Source: Clostridium mediterraneense (lineage in GTDB: Bacteria; Bacillota; Clostridia; Clostridiales; Clostridiaceae). Taken from it: DNA of 64,000 nt. The translations under genes were made by a program, and so were the position numbers. The notes under the pieces are model-generated. The model made no database searches and was not told the DNA's origin. It was given only the letters and a program-made list of their open reading frames with translations. The stretch lies in the NCBI RefSeq assembly GCF_900091705.1, contig NZ_LT594785.1, positions 920,119 to 984,118 of the forward strand, in the 5' to 3' direction. Positions 26,028-34,859 of the stretch are shown in pieces. Positions within the stretch are counted from its first letter, which is position 1, and every line of letters starts with the position of its first letter.

Positions 26028-26060
26028 AGGGATGTCTAATTTTTAGACATCTCTTTTTTA
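26028..26060 (+). terminator. terminator after pyruvate:ferredoxin oxidoreductase
   Basis: GATGTCTA (26031-26038) pairs with TAGACATC (26044-26051), followed by TCTTTTTTATA. Confidence 0.8.
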
Positions 26061-26218
26061 TACTATAATTTAAATTTTTATTATATAAATTACCAGTAAA
26101 ATACCTGATTTTTAATAATAATAGAATAAAAAATAATAAATTTTGTTAAAAAGCTTTTAATAAATTCAATTTAAGGGTAAAATGAGAATATAATATTTCC
26201 ACAAGGGAGGAAACAATA

Positions 26219-26587
26219 ATGTCAGATAAAGAATTAAAAGAATGTTGTGGTGGACACGATCATAATCATGGTGAAGAAGGATGCTGTGGAGGACACGGTC
26301 ATAAGCACGGTGAAGAAGGATGTGGATGTGGACACGATCATGATCATGACCATGAACATTACGAAACAATGGTTGTAGATTTAGAAAAAGAAGATGGAAC
26401 AACAGTTACATGTGAAATTGTTGATGCTTTTGAATATAAAGAAAATGGATATGCTTTAGTATTCAACCCAGAAGAAGAAGCAGTTTACTTATTCAAAGAA
26501 GTAGGCGAAGAAGGGGAACTTGAAGTTCCAGAAGAAGAAGAATTTAATGAAGTAACAAAATACTACGAAGAAAATATAGCTAAATAG
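26219..26587 (+). CDS. DUF1292-type protein with His/Cys-rich N-terminus
   Basis: A 122-aa protein with AGGGAGG before ATG 26219. Residues ~45-122 (VVDLEKEDGTTVTCEIVDAF, YALVFNPEEEAVYLFK) match the small acidic DUF1292 family. The head (residues 9-43) is a run of Cys and His in three units such as CCGGHDHNHGEEG and CGCGHDHDHDHEH, which should bind Ni, Zn, Co or Cu. Metal storage or chaperoning is likely; the exact role is unknown. It is monocistronic, with its own terminator. Confidence 0.8.
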   Translation: MSDKELKECCGGHDHNHGEEGCCGGHGHKHGEEGCGCGHDHDHDHEHYETMVVDLEKEDGTTVTCEIVDAFEYKENGYALVFNPEEEAVYLFKEVGEEGELEVPEEEEFNEVTKYYEENIAK

Positions 26588-26601
26588 TATTTTAAATATA
26601 G

Positions 26602-26640
26602 AAAGAGTTATCTCAAATGAATGAGATAACTCTTTTTATT
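26602..26640. terminator. terminator after the DUF1292-type gene
   Basis: A 14-bp perfect stem (26602-26615 with 26622-26635), loop AATGAA, then a T-rich tract. It looks bidirectional. Confidence 0.85.
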
Positions 26641-26687
26641 TTTAATTATAAATATGTCAATTAACAAAAAATATAAATTTATTATAT

Positions 26688-26713
26688 TAAGTTTTATTCA
26701 AAGTAAACGATAG
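26688..26713 (+). promoter_or_regulatory. SigD (sigma-28)-like promoter for the chemotaxis operon
   Basis: TAAG (26688-26691), a 15-nt spacer, then ACGATAG (26707-26713) is close to the TAAA-N15-CGATA pattern of flagellar sigma factors. It lies 80 bp before cheW. Confidence 0.5.
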
Positions 26714-26792
26714 TAAAAATGTTATATAAAAATTTATGATTCAAGTTGTAGATTAAATTTATTTAAAGCTTGAGCTTATAAGGAGTTTAATT

Positions 26793-27236
26793 ATGAAGCA
26801 ATGTAAAGTTTTAATATTTAATTTAAATTCTCAAAAATATGCTTTAGATATAGAAGAAGTTGAAAGAATAGTTTCTTGTAATAAGATAACTAGGCTTATT
26901 GATTCAGAATTTTATGTTGATGGAATTGTTGAATATGAGGGTGGAACTTTAACAGTTATCAATCTATATAAGATTTTTGATATGGAGGAAGTTGAGAGTT
27001 TAAAAGATGAGAAGATAATTGTAATAATAAACGAGAATCTTAGAATTGGAGTGAAAGTTGATTATGTTATTGAGGTTGCAAGTATAGATGAGAGTTTAAT
27101 AGAACAGGCACCCCCTTTAGCATTAAGAAATGAAAGAACTCCTATTAAGGGAATTATAAAAGAAGATAAAGAAATAATTGTATTACTAGATGGAAAAAAG
27201 ATTTTTGGGCTAGATAAAGTAAAGGTATTGATGTAG
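26793..27236 (+). CDS. cheW: CheW-domain chemotaxis protein, first copy
   Basis: A 147-aa single CheW domain that couples chemoreceptors to CheA. It starts VLIFNLNSQKYALDIEEVER, followed by the domain's typical strands (TVINLYKIFDM, KIIVIINENLRIGVKVDYV). The start ATG 26793 has AAGGAG upstream. A second, more canonical CheW lies at 32186. This copy is more divergent, for example lacking the usual RGxxxxVxDL pattern (it reads YEGGTLTVINLYK), so it may act as a CheV-less adaptor variant. It is first in the ten-gene chemotaxis/switch operon. Confidence 0.85.
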   Translation: MKQCKVLIFNLNSQKYALDIEEVERIVSCNKITRLIDSEFYVDGIVEYEGGTLTVINLYKIFDMEEVESLKDEKIIVIINENLRIGVKVDYVIEVASIDESLIEQAPPLALRNERTPIKGIIKEDKEIIVLLDGKKIFGLDKVKVLM

Positions 27237-27246
27237 GTGAGGTAAT

Positions 27247-27732
27247 TTGAGTATTGAGAAAATAATAGGGATAGCTCAAAGTGGAATAGTAAAATCACCA
27301 GATAAGATACTTACAATAGGGCTTGGTTCATGTGTAGGAATTTCCTTGTATGATAGAGAAAATAAAATTGCAGGACTTGTACATATAATGTTACCTAGTA
27401 GTTATGAATTTAAAAATAATGAGAATAAGCTAAAATATGCTGATACAGCAATATCAATATTAGTAGAGGAACTAAGAAAGCAAAATGCTTATGTTGATAA
27501 ATTAGAAGCAAAAATTGTTGGAGGAGCACAGATGTTTAACTTTAAAGATAGTAGAGCTTTAAGTGATATTGGACAAAGAAACATCATTGCCGTAGAAAAA
27601 AAATTAGAGGAGCTTTCTATTCCTATAGTATCAAAGGATGTTGGAGGAAATAAGGGAAGAACTATGATTGTAGATGCTTATACTGGAAGGATTACTATAA
27701 AAGTTTTAGGTAAGAAGATTAAAGAAATTTAG
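27247..27732 (+). CDS. cheD: CheD chemoreceptor glutamine deamidase
   Basis: A 161-aa enzyme that deamidates receptor glutamines and, in Bacillus-type systems, binds CheC. The active-site features are visible: TIGLGSCVGISLYD with the catalytic Cys and AGLVHIMLPSS with the His. KIVGGAQMF follows the family pattern. It starts at TTG 27247, ten nt after cheW, with AGGTGAGG upstream. Together with cheC at 31192 it indicates a B. subtilis-like adaptation system. Confidence 0.92.
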   Translation: MSIEKIIGIAQSGIVKSPDKILTIGLGSCVGISLYDRENKIAGLVHIMLPSSYEFKNNENKLKYADTAISILVEELRKQNAYVDKLEAKIVGGAQMFNFKDSRALSDIGQRNIIAVEKKLEELSIPIVSKDVGGNKGRTMIVDAYTGRITIKVLGKKIKEI

Positions 27733-27748
27733 CTTTGGGGGAGTTAAA

Positions 27749-28372
27749 ATGATTAATGGAGTCAGGGAGGATAAAGTTAATAAGCTTTTAAATGATTTAA
27801 AGGGAAGAATAATAAGAGCCATAGTTATCGGAGCATCTACAGGAGGACCAAAAGCCTTAGATGAAATAATAACTAAGCTACCAAGAGATATAGGAGTTCC
27901 TATATTTGTTGTACAACATATGGCTGAGGATATGATAAAGACATTTGTAACTCGTCTAAATAAGAAAAGTGATATTACCGTTAAAGAAGCAGAACATGGT
28001 GAGAGAATTCGGAAGAATATTGTTTATATAGCTAAAGGTAATTATCATATGGAAGTTAGTAATTTAGATAAGATAATTTTAAATAAGGATGAAACAGTTC
28101 ATGGGGTTAGACCAGCTGTTGATAATTTATTTAAAAGTTGTGCAAAGGTCTATAGAGATTCTCTTCTTTCTATAGTTCTTACAGGAATGGGCAAGGATGG
28201 TGCTGCAGGAACTTTAGAAGTTAAAAATAAAGGCGGGTATTGCATAGTGCAATCTGAAGAAAGTTGTTTAATTTATGGAATGCCTAAAGCTGCTTTTAAT
28301 ACAGGGGCAGTAGATTTATCTTTAGATATAGATATTATGGCTGATGTCATAGTAGAATCTATTAAAAAGTAG
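27749..28372 (+). CDS. cheB: CheB methylesterase domain, without receiver domain
   Basis: A 207-aa protein-glutamate methylesterase removing methyl groups from chemoreceptors. The catalytic triad elements are IGASTGGPKAL (Ser), VVQHMAEDM (His) and LTGMGKDGAAG (Asp). Full CheB proteins are ~350 aa with an N-terminal response-regulator domain. Here only ~35 residues precede the catalytic domain, so it cannot be controlled by CheA phosphorylation in the usual way. The start ATG 27749 has GGGGGAG upstream. Confidence 0.92.
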   Translation: MINGVREDKVNKLLNDLKGRIIRAIVIGASTGGPKALDEIITKLPRDIGVPIFVVQHMAEDMIKTFVTRLNKKSDITVKEAEHGERIRKNIVYIAKGNYHMEVSNLDKIILNKDETVHGVRPAVDNLFKSCAKVYRDSLLSIVLTGMGKDGAAGTLEVKNKGGYCIVQSEESCLIYGMPKAAFNTGAVDLSLDIDIMADVIVESIKK

Positions 28373-28383
28373 GTGTGATGATT

Positions 28384-29145
28384 ATGGATTTTAAAGATTT
28401 TTATAGATGGGCTTATAGATATTTTGGATTAGATTTAAATGCTTATAAACAAGCACAGCTTACTAGAAGAATAGAAAATCTTATGAATAGAATTGGAGTC
28501 AAGGATTTAAGAGAATATATAAATATTCTTGAAAATGATAAAGAAGAAAAACAAAAATTCTTAGATTTTATAACTATAAATGTTACAGAGTTTTTTAGAA
28601 ATCCTAATTTATTTGAAGAATTAGAGAATTTACTAAAAAAAGAGTACTTTTCTAAAGATAAATCAATAAATATTTGGAGTGCAGCCTGTTCAATAGGCTG
28701 TGAACCATATTCAATAGCTATGATTTTAAAAGAGAATAATATAAAAAATTACAATATTATTGCTACTGATATAGATCAGACTATACTTGCTAAGGCAAAG
28801 GAAGGGATTTATTCAGATTTAGAAATTAAGAATATGAATAAAAAATATTTAAAGTATTTTACTAAAATAGATAATAAGTATTTTTTAAATGATGAAATAA
28901 AAAGAATGGTTAAGTTTGAAAAAGCTGATTTGATTTTAGATAAGTATAGAAAAAATTTTGATTTGATTCTTTGTAGAAATGTAGTTATTTATTTTAATAC
29001 AGAAACTAAAAATAGAATTTATAAAGAATTTAATAAATCACTTAATGATAGAGGTTTGCTTTTTATAGGGGCAACAGAATGCATATATAATGCAAATGAA
29101 CTTGGGTTTAGAAAAAATTCTACATTTATCTATAGAAAAGTTTAG
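28384..29145 (+). CDS. cheR: CheR chemoreceptor methyltransferase
   Basis: A SAM-dependent methyltransferase of about 253 aa for receptor glutamates. The N-terminal helical domain has YKQAQLTRRIENLM. The SAM fold shows WSAACSIGCEPYSIAM, NIIATDIDQTILAKA and DLILCRNVVIYF, with the common STGEE-type loop reading SIGCE. ATG 28384 is preferred (AGGTG 28371-28375, 8 nt away); GTG 28375 and ATG 28378 are too close. It overlaps nothing and follows cheB directly. Confidence 0.93.
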   Translation: MDFKDFYRWAYRYFGLDLNAYKQAQLTRRIENLMNRIGVKDLREYINILENDKEEKQKFLDFITINVTEFFRNPNLFEELENLLKKEYFSKDKSINIWSAACSIGCEPYSIAMILKENNIKNYNIIATDIDQTILAKAKEGIYSDLEIKNMNKKYLKYFTKIDNKYFLNDEIKRMVKFEKADLILDKYRKNFDLILCRNVVIYFNTETKNRIYKEFNKSLNDRGLLFIGATECIYNANELGFRKNSTFIYRKV

Positions 29146-29159
29146 AAAGGAGGATAGAG

Positions 29160-31175
29160 ATGGAGACAAGCCAATATTTATCAATGTTCCTTGAGGAATC
29201 AAGAGAAAATTTACAAGTATTAAATGATTGCTTATTAGATTTAGAGCAAGAGCCAGATGATATAGATAAGATTGCACAGATATTTAGAGTTGCCCATACA
29301 ATTAAGGGGATGGCTGCTACTATGGGATTTAGTGCTATAGCAGAGCTTACACATAAGATGGAAGATGTACTTTCTAAGTTTAGAGATGGCGAATTAAAAA
29401 TAAGTAAGGATGTTGTCACTATACTTTTTAGATGTTTAGATAATTTAGAAAGAATGGTTGATGATGTTGAACTTGGTGGGGAAGAAGAATTTGAAATAGA
29501 ATCTATGATTAAAGAGTTGGAAGCAGTAACAACTACAGTAGAAAAAGTTGATGAAAGTATTAATAAAGATGTAGAAGTTTCAAATAATAGTGAGCTTGAT
29601 TTAAATGAGTATGAGTTAAGTATAATCAAACAAGCTGTTGATGGGGGATTTAATTCATTTGAGATTAATATAAGACTTAGCGAAACAACTCTTTTAAAAT
29701 CAGCTAGAACATTTTTAATTGTTAAGGACTTAGAAGAGATAGGAGAAATAATAAAATCTTATCCATCAACAGAAGATATTGAAAGTGAAAATTTTGATTT
29801 TGATATAAGCTTTATTTTATTAACTGAGAATAATAAGGAACAGGTTGAGGGAGTTATAAGAGTAATTTCAGAGATAGAAAGTTTTAGTGTTGATATTATT
29901 GATATAAAGCAAAAAGAGGCTAGTCTTAATAAAGAAATTACTGTAACTAAAATTGATGAAGAGATAGAAGTAAAGCCAATAGTAAAAGAAGAAAAAAAGG
30001 AAACTCCAAAAGCTAAAAAGAAAAAATCTAGTACTGTGAATAAATCAACTCATCAATCAGTTAGAGTTGATTTAGAAAGATTAGATAAACTTATGAATAT
30101 GGTTTCTGAGCTTGTTATAAATAGGACAAGATTAGAGCAAATAGCTATAGAGCAAAAGTCTTTAGAATTAAATGAAACTTTAGAAGAAGTAGCAAGAACT
30201 ACTTCAGATCTTCAGGATTTAGTTATGAAGATTAGGATGTTACCTTTAGATGTTGTATTTAATAGATTTCCAAGAATGATAAGAGATGTTTCTATGGAGC
30301 TTAATAAAGAAGTAAACTTTATTATTGAAGGTCAGGAGACAGAACTTGATAGAACTGTAATTGATGAGATAGGAGAGCCGCTTATTCACTTACTTAGAAA
30401 TGCTGTAGATCATGGTATAGAAGAGAAAGAAAAAAGAGTGAAATGTGGTAAGGATCCTCAAGGAACTATAAGGCTTACTGCTTATCAAGAAGGAACTAAA
30501 GCTGTTATTAAGGTAATTGATGATGGAGCTGGAATTAATGTTGAGAAAGTTAGAGCGAAGGCTGAAAAACTAGGGATCCCAACAGAAAATTTAAGTGAAG
30601 CAGAAATTAAGAATTTAATATTTTCTAGTGGATTTAGTACTAATGAAAAAGTTACAGATCTTTCAGGAAGAGGAGTTGGTATGGATGTTGTTAAAACAAA
30701 GATATCATCACTTGGAGGAACTGTCGAACTTATTAGTGAAGAAGGTGTAGGTTCAATATTCATAATAAAACTTCCTTTAACATTACAAATAATTCAAGCA
30801 CTTTTAGTTAAGGTTGGAGAAGAAAGTTTTGCAATTTCTTTAGGATTTATTGAAAGGGTAATAGATTTTAATTCAGTAGAAGTAAAGTTTAGTGATTCCG
30901 AGGAAGTTATTATTTATAGGGATAAAGTTATACCACTTATAAGATTAAATGAATTCTTTAATATAGAAGAATCATATGACAAGAGAAAATTTATAGTAAT
31001 AGCTAAGGTTGGTAACAAACAAGTAGGTCTTTTAGCAGATAATCTTTTAGGGCAGCAAGAAATTGTTATAAAACCTTTAGGTAAAACATTATCAAGTTTA
31101 AATGAATATATAGGAGCTACTATTTTAGGGAATGGTAAGGTTACCCTTATTTTAGATGTAGCGGCCTTAATATAA
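29160..31175 (+). CDS. cheA: CheA chemotaxis histidine kinase
   Basis: A 671-aa kinase at the hub of the chemotaxis array. The P1 HPt domain carries FRVAHTIKGMAATMGF with phospho-acceptor His46. The P2 region lies at about 150-260, followed by a Lys-rich linker (about 275-295). The P3 dimerisation helices are RVDLERLDKLMNMVSELVIN. The P4 ATPase has LLRNAVDHGIEEKEKR, DDGAGIN and GRGVGMDVVKTK. The P5 CheW-like domain starts near 535. AAAGGAGG precedes ATG 29160 and the length is typical. Confidence 0.96.
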   Translation: METSQYLSMFLEESRENLQVLNDCLLDLEQEPDDIDKIAQIFRVAHTIKGMAATMGFSAIAELTHKMEDVLSKFRDGELKISKDVVTILFRCLDNLERMVDDVELGGEEEFEIESMIKELEAVTTTVEKVDESINKDVEVSNNSELDLNEYELSIIKQAVDGGFNSFEINIRLSETTLLKSARTFLIVKDLEEIGEIIKSYPSTEDIESENFDFDISFILLTENNKEQVEGVIRVISEIESFSVDIIDIKQKEASLNKEITVTKIDEEIEVKPIVKEEKKETPKAKKKKSSTVNKSTHQSVRVDLERLDKLMNMVSELVINRTRLEQIAIEQKSLELNETLEEVARTTSDLQDLVMKIRMLPLDVVFNRFPRMIRDVSMELNKEVNFIIEGQETELDRTVIDEIGEPLIHLLRNAVDHGIEEKEKRVKCGKDPQGTIRLTAYQEGTKAVIKVIDDGAGINVEKVRAKAEKLGIPTENLSEAEIKNLIFSSGFSTNEKVTDLSGRGVGMDVVKTKISSLGGTVELISEEGVGSIFIIKLPLTLQIIQALLVKVGEESFAISLGFIERVIDFNSVEVKFSDSEEVIIYRDKVIPLIRLNEFFNIEESYDKRKFIVIAKVGNKQVGLLADNLLGQQEIVIKPLGKTLSSLNEYIGATILGNGKVTLILDVAALI

Positions 31176-31191
31176 GGAAAAGGTAGATGAG

Positions 31192-31794
31192 ATGAATTTT
31201 TTAAAATTAAATGAAATGGAACTTGATGCCCTGAAAGAAGTTTTTAATGTTGGAGCAGGAAATGCAGCAACAGCTTTATCACAGATGTTAAATAAAAAAA
31301 TAGACATGGATGTACCTTCTTTTAAATTTATAGATATAGAAGAACTTAATAAAAAAATAAATTTAGAGAATATCTGTGTTGGTGTATTAGTAAATGTTTA
31401 TGGAGACCTTCCAGGAAGTTTTCTGATTTTATTTGAGGAAGATGTTGCTTTTGATATTATAAAGCAATTAACTGGAACTACTGATAATAACTTTAATGAG
31501 ATTAGTGAATCTGTTTTAGCTGAAATAGTTAACATAATCTTGGGAGCATATATGAATGCAATATCAAAGTTTACTAATCTTAATATGGTTCCATCAGTAC
31601 CAGCAGTAGCTTTTGATTTTGCTGGAGCTATAATAACTACTACATTTATAGCTTCAATAGAAGAATCAGATAAGATGTTAGAAATAAAGACTATATTAAA
31701 AAATGATAATAATTGTAATTTGGTTGGAGATTTTTATTATCTACCAAGTCAGAATTCATTACAAAAAATATTTAAATCAATAGGACTTATATAA
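31192..31794 (+). CDS. cheC: CheC phosphatase/adaptation protein
   Basis: A 200-aa member of the CheC/FliY/CheX family that dephosphorylates CheY-P and binds CheD. Both active-site helices are present: ALKEVFNVGAGNAATAL and VLAEIVNIILGAYMNA, each with Glu and the spaced Asn pair. It starts 16 nt after cheA. Confidence 0.93.
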   Translation: MNFLKLNEMELDALKEVFNVGAGNAATALSQMLNKKIDMDVPSFKFIDIEELNKKINLENICVGVLVNVYGDLPGSFLILFEEDVAFDIIKQLTGTTDNNFNEISESVLAEIVNIILGAYMNAISKFTNLNMVPSVPAVAFDFAGAIITTTFIASIEESDKMLEIKTILKNDNNCNLVGDFYYLPSQNSLQKIFKSIGLI

Positions 31795-31811
31795 TTTAGG
31801 GGGAATAGAAA

Positions 31812-32168
31812 ATGGCAAGAGTATTAATAGTTGATGATGCAGCATTTATGAGAATGATGGTAAAGGATATATTATCAAAGAATGGTTTTGAAGTAGTTGG
31901 TGAAGCTAGTAATGGGCTAAAGGCAATAGAAATGTACAAGCAAGAAAGACCAGATGTAGTAACAATGGATATTACAATGCCAGAAATGGATGGAATAGAA
32001 GCAGTAAAAGCTATAAAACAATTTGATCCAGCAGCTAAAATTATTATGTGTAGTGCTATGGGACAACAAAGTATGGTTATGGATGCTATTAAAGCAGGAG
32101 CTAAAGATTTTATAGTTAAGCCTTTCCAAGCAGATAGAGTATTAGAGGCTGTAAATAAAGCTCTATAA
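31812..32168 (+). CDS. cheY: CheY response regulator
   Basis: A 118-aa single receiver domain that carries the CheA signal to the motor. D8/D9 are in LIVDDAAFMR, phospho-acceptor D53 in VTMDITMPEMDG, S81 in IIMCSAMG and K103 in DFIVKPF. The sequence closely resembles Bacillus/Clostridium CheY. GGGGGAATAG precedes ATG 31812. Confidence 0.97.
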   Translation: MARVLIVDDAAFMRMMVKDILSKNGFEVVGEASNGLKAIEMYKQERPDVVTMDITMPEMDGIEAVKAIKQFDPAAKIIMCSAMGQQSMVMDAIKAGAKDFIVKPFQADRVLEAVNKAL

Positions 32169-32185
32169 TAAAGGAGTTAAAGCTT

Positions 32186-32581
32186 ATGCAAATAGTAGTA
32201 TTTAGACTAGGAGAGGAAGAGTTTGCAGTTGAAACTTCTAAGGTTCAAAATATAAATCATGCTATGAAAGTAACTAGAGTTCCAAAAGCAGCTCCTCATA
32301 TTAAAGGTCTTATAAATCTTAGAGGTAATATTATATCTCTTATAGATGTAAATCTACTTCTAAATATAAACTCAGATAAAGAAGAGCAGGAAAATATAAT
32401 AATTATTGATATTGAAAATGAGGAAATAGCAATATCAGTAGATAAAGTTAATGAAGTTTTAGATATAAAAGAACAAGATATTCAAAAACTTGAGAATAAA
32501 GAAATAAAAGAATATGTTAATGGAATTATAAAATTAGGAAATAGAATAATCACAATAATAGACTTAAATAAATTAATCTAA
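32186..32581 (+). CDS. cheW: CheW chemotaxis coupling protein, second copy
   Basis: A 131-aa canonical CheW: VVFRLGEEEFAVETSKVQNI, APHIKGLINLRGNIISLIDV and a final GNRIITIIDLNKLI. It couples receptors to CheA. It sits between cheY and the switch genes fliM/fliY. The RGN-type motif missing from the first CheW is present here, so this is probably the main coupling protein. Confidence 0.95.
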   Translation: MQIVVFRLGEEEFAVETSKVQNINHAMKVTRVPKAAPHIKGLINLRGNIISLIDVNLLLNINSDKEEQENIIIIDIENEEIAISVDKVNEVLDIKEQDIQKLENKEIKEYVNGIIKLGNRIITIIDLNKLI

Positions 32582-32608
32582 AATTAAGAGGAAATGAGAG
32601 GGAGAGTA

Positions 32609-33604
32609 ATGGCAGATATATTATCTCAAAGCGAAATTGATAATTTACTATCTGCCTTATCATCTGGTGAGTTTGAGGCAGAAGAGTTTCAACAGCAAGA
32701 AGAAAGGCAGAAAGTTAAATTATATGACTTTAGAAGTCCTCAAAAGTTTTCAAAAGATCATATTAGAACATTAGAGTTATTACATAATACTTTTTCAAGA
32801 ACTTGTTCAAATTATTTAACAGGAATAACAAGACAAAATACTAAATTAAAATTAGTAACTTTAGAACAAATCACTTATGAAGAATTTATACGTTCAGTAC
32901 CTAATCCTACTATTCTTGTAAATTTTAAATTTATGCCTTTAAATGGTGTTTTAACATTTGAATTTAATCCAGGCTTTGTTTTTCAGATAATTGATATTTT
33001 GCTTGGAGGACAAGGTGAAAGAAGATATGTAGCTAAGGATTTTACTGAAATAGATAAAAATATTATTGAGAAGGTAGCAAAAGAAGTTATACAAAATTTA
33101 AAAAGAGCGTGGGATGAAGTTATTGAAGTAAGTCCTGAATATGATGGGATGGAAGTAAATCCAGCCTTAAATCAAACTTTAGCACCAAATGAGCCTATAG
33201 CTTTAGTTACATTTTCAGTAGAGATGGGGAATAATACAAGTATGATAAATCTATGTATTCCATATATGAGTATAGAACATATATTAGATAAGTTAATTCT
33301 TAATCATTGGTCTGAAAATGATGAGGAAGAATTTAAAGAGGAATATAAAACAGAAATAAAAAAGCATCTTAATTCAGCCCAAATAGATATTAATGTTGAA
33401 CTTGGGAGAAGTACTATAATGATTAATGATTTTCTTAAGTTGGCCAAAGGTGATGTATTAAGACTTGATAACTTAATAAGTGATCCAGTTAGGATATTTA
33501 TAGAGGATAAAGCTTGTTATTATGGAAAACCAGGAGTGGTAAGTAAGAATAAAGGTGTAGAAATATTAGATGTGATTAAAGAGGAGGGCAATGATAATGG
33601 CTGA
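32609..33604 (+). CDS. fliM: FliM flagellar motor switch protein
   Basis: A switch-complex subunit of about 331 aa. The N-terminal CheY-binding peptide is LSQSEIDNLLSAL. The middle CheC-like domain contains LLHNTFSRTCSNYLT and LLGGQGERRYV, and the C-terminal SpoA domain VELGRSTIMINDFLKLAKGD. ATG 32609 matches the family's MADILSQ start and has GGGAGAG upstream; the in-frame ATG 32594 is less likely. It overlaps fliY by 8 nt. Confidence 0.95.
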   Translation: MADILSQSEIDNLLSALSSGEFEAEEFQQQEERQKVKLYDFRSPQKFSKDHIRTLELLHNTFSRTCSNYLTGITRQNTKLKLVTLEQITYEEFIRSVPNPTILVNFKFMPLNGVLTFEFNPGFVFQIIDILLGGQGERRYVAKDFTEIDKNIIEKVAKEVIQNLKRAWDEVIEVSPEYDGMEVNPALNQTLAPNEPIALVTFSVEMGNNTSMINLCIPYMSIEHILDKLILNHWSENDEEEFKEEYKTEIKKHLNSAQIDINVELGRSTIMINDFLKLAKGDVLRLDNLISDPVRIFIEDKACYYGKPGVVSKNKGVEILDVIKEEGNDNG

Positions 33605-34736
33605 TGGATTCTTATCTCAAGAGGAGATAGATGCTTTACTAAATGGAAGTAATAATATAGATAGTGATAACAATAATAATGAAGAAGAAAAATTCTTTTC
33701 AGTACAAGATAAAGATTTGCTTGGTGAGGTTGGAAATATATCAATGGGCTCAGCTTCAACTGCACTTTCTCAGGTTATAAATCAGCCTGTAAATATTACA
33801 ACACCAGTAGTAAGCGTTACTACTATATCAGAACTTAAAAATAAATTTACAGTACCTAATATTTTATTAGAAGTACAATATACTTCAGGGATAGTAGGTA
33901 AAAATATATTTATAATGAAAATAACTGATGCAGCTGTTATAGCTAATCTTATGATGGGTGGTAATGGAGTTGTAGAAACTACAGAACTTACTGAAATTGA
34001 GATAAGTGCTGTACAAGAGGCTATGAATCAAATGATAGGTTCTGCAGCTACATCAATGGCAACTATGTTTGCAAGAGAAGTAAATATATCTCCACCTAAA
34101 TCAAAGATATGGGAGAGTATTAGTGAAGATATTTCAGATGAAATAGAAGATGATGAGATTATCACTAATATTTCATTTAATCTTAAAATTGCAGATTTAG
34201 TTGATAGTACAATAATGCAAGTATTACCTATAGAAACATCAAAGAAAATAATTTCTATTATGATGGGTGAAGAAGAATTAAGTTATAGTACACCACAACA
34301 AATAGAAAGTACTCAAAGTGATACAGTTGATTTAGCTAATATATATGATGAAATAACATCACCAAAAGAAATAACTATGACAAGAGAGCCTGAGGAAGCT
34401 TATAAGGAAGTACCACCGGTTCAGGTTAGTAAGGCTAAATTTGAAAGTTTAGATAATAATAAAGAAAATGCTCCTTATAATAATATTGATTTAATAATGG
34501 ATGTACCCCTAGAAGTTTCAGTAGTTCTTGGAAGGACTAGAAAGAAAATAAGAGATGTTTTAGATCTTGGAGTAGGTTCAGTTATAGAGCTTGATAAACT
34601 TGCAGAAGAACCTGTAGAAATTTTAGTTAATGGTAAGCAAATAGCTTATGGAGAAGTTGTAGTTATTGATGAAAACTTTGGTGTTAGGATTACAAGTATA
34701 GCAACAGGTATAGAAAGAATAAAGAGTTTAAAATAA
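33597..34736 (+). CDS. fliY: FliY (FliN-type) switch protein with CheC-like phosphatase domain
   Basis: A switch protein of about 379 aa combining CheY-P phosphatase and FliN functions. The N-terminus is LSQEEIDALLNGSN. Two CheC-type active-site helices follow (LLGEVGNISMGSASTALS and AVQEAMNQMIGSAATSMA). After a linker comes the SpoA/FliN domain (DVPLEVSVVLGRTRKKIRDV). ATG 33597 fits the GGAGGG site (33583-33588) better than ATG 33591. No separate fliN exists in the window, so FliY fills that role. A terminator follows. Confidence 0.95.
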   Translation: MADGFLSQEEIDALLNGSNNIDSDNNNNEEEKFFSVQDKDLLGEVGNISMGSASTALSQVINQPVNITTPVVSVTTISELKNKFTVPNILLEVQYTSGIVGKNIFIMKITDAAVIANLMMGGNGVVETTELTEIEISAVQEAMNQMIGSAATSMATMFAREVNISPPKSKIWESISEDISDEIEDDEIITNISFNLKIADLVDSTIMQVLPIETSKKIISIMMGEEELSYSTPQQIESTQSDTVDLANIYDEITSPKEITMTREPEEAYKEVPPVQVSKAKFESLDNNKENAPYNNIDLIMDVPLEVSVVLGRTRKKIRDVLDLGVGSVIELDKLAEEPVEILVNGKQIAYGEVVVIDENFGVRITSIATGIERIKSLK

Positions 34737-34749
34737 TTTATAAAAAAGA

Positions 34750-34777
34750 ACTACCTATATATAGGTAGTCTTTTTTT
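34750..34777 (+). terminator. terminator at the end of the chemotaxis/switch operon
   Basis: ACTACCTA (34750-34757) pairs with TAGGTAGT (34762-34769), tetraloop-size gap, then CTTTTTTT. Confidence 0.85.
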
Positions 34778-34797
34778 ATAAATTTAGATATGACTTA

Positions 34798-34825
34798 TAA
34801 ACATATTAATTTAATTTACGATAAT
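34798..34825 (+). promoter_or_regulatory. SigD-like promoter for the flgM late operon
   Basis: TAAA (34798-34801), a 16-nt spacer, then ACGATAAT (34818-34825). It lies 35 bp before flgM, matching sigma-28 control of late flagellar genes. Confidence 0.55.
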
Positions 34826-34859
34826 AGTTATATAGCATATTCTTAGGAGGTTTTAAAGT

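Noticed and set aside
26166-26402. Antisense His-rich frame opposite the DUF1292-type gene
   Set aside because: It is a mirror of the repetitive His/Cys codons and has no start signal; other antisense frames over flagellar and PFOR genes are likewise shadows.
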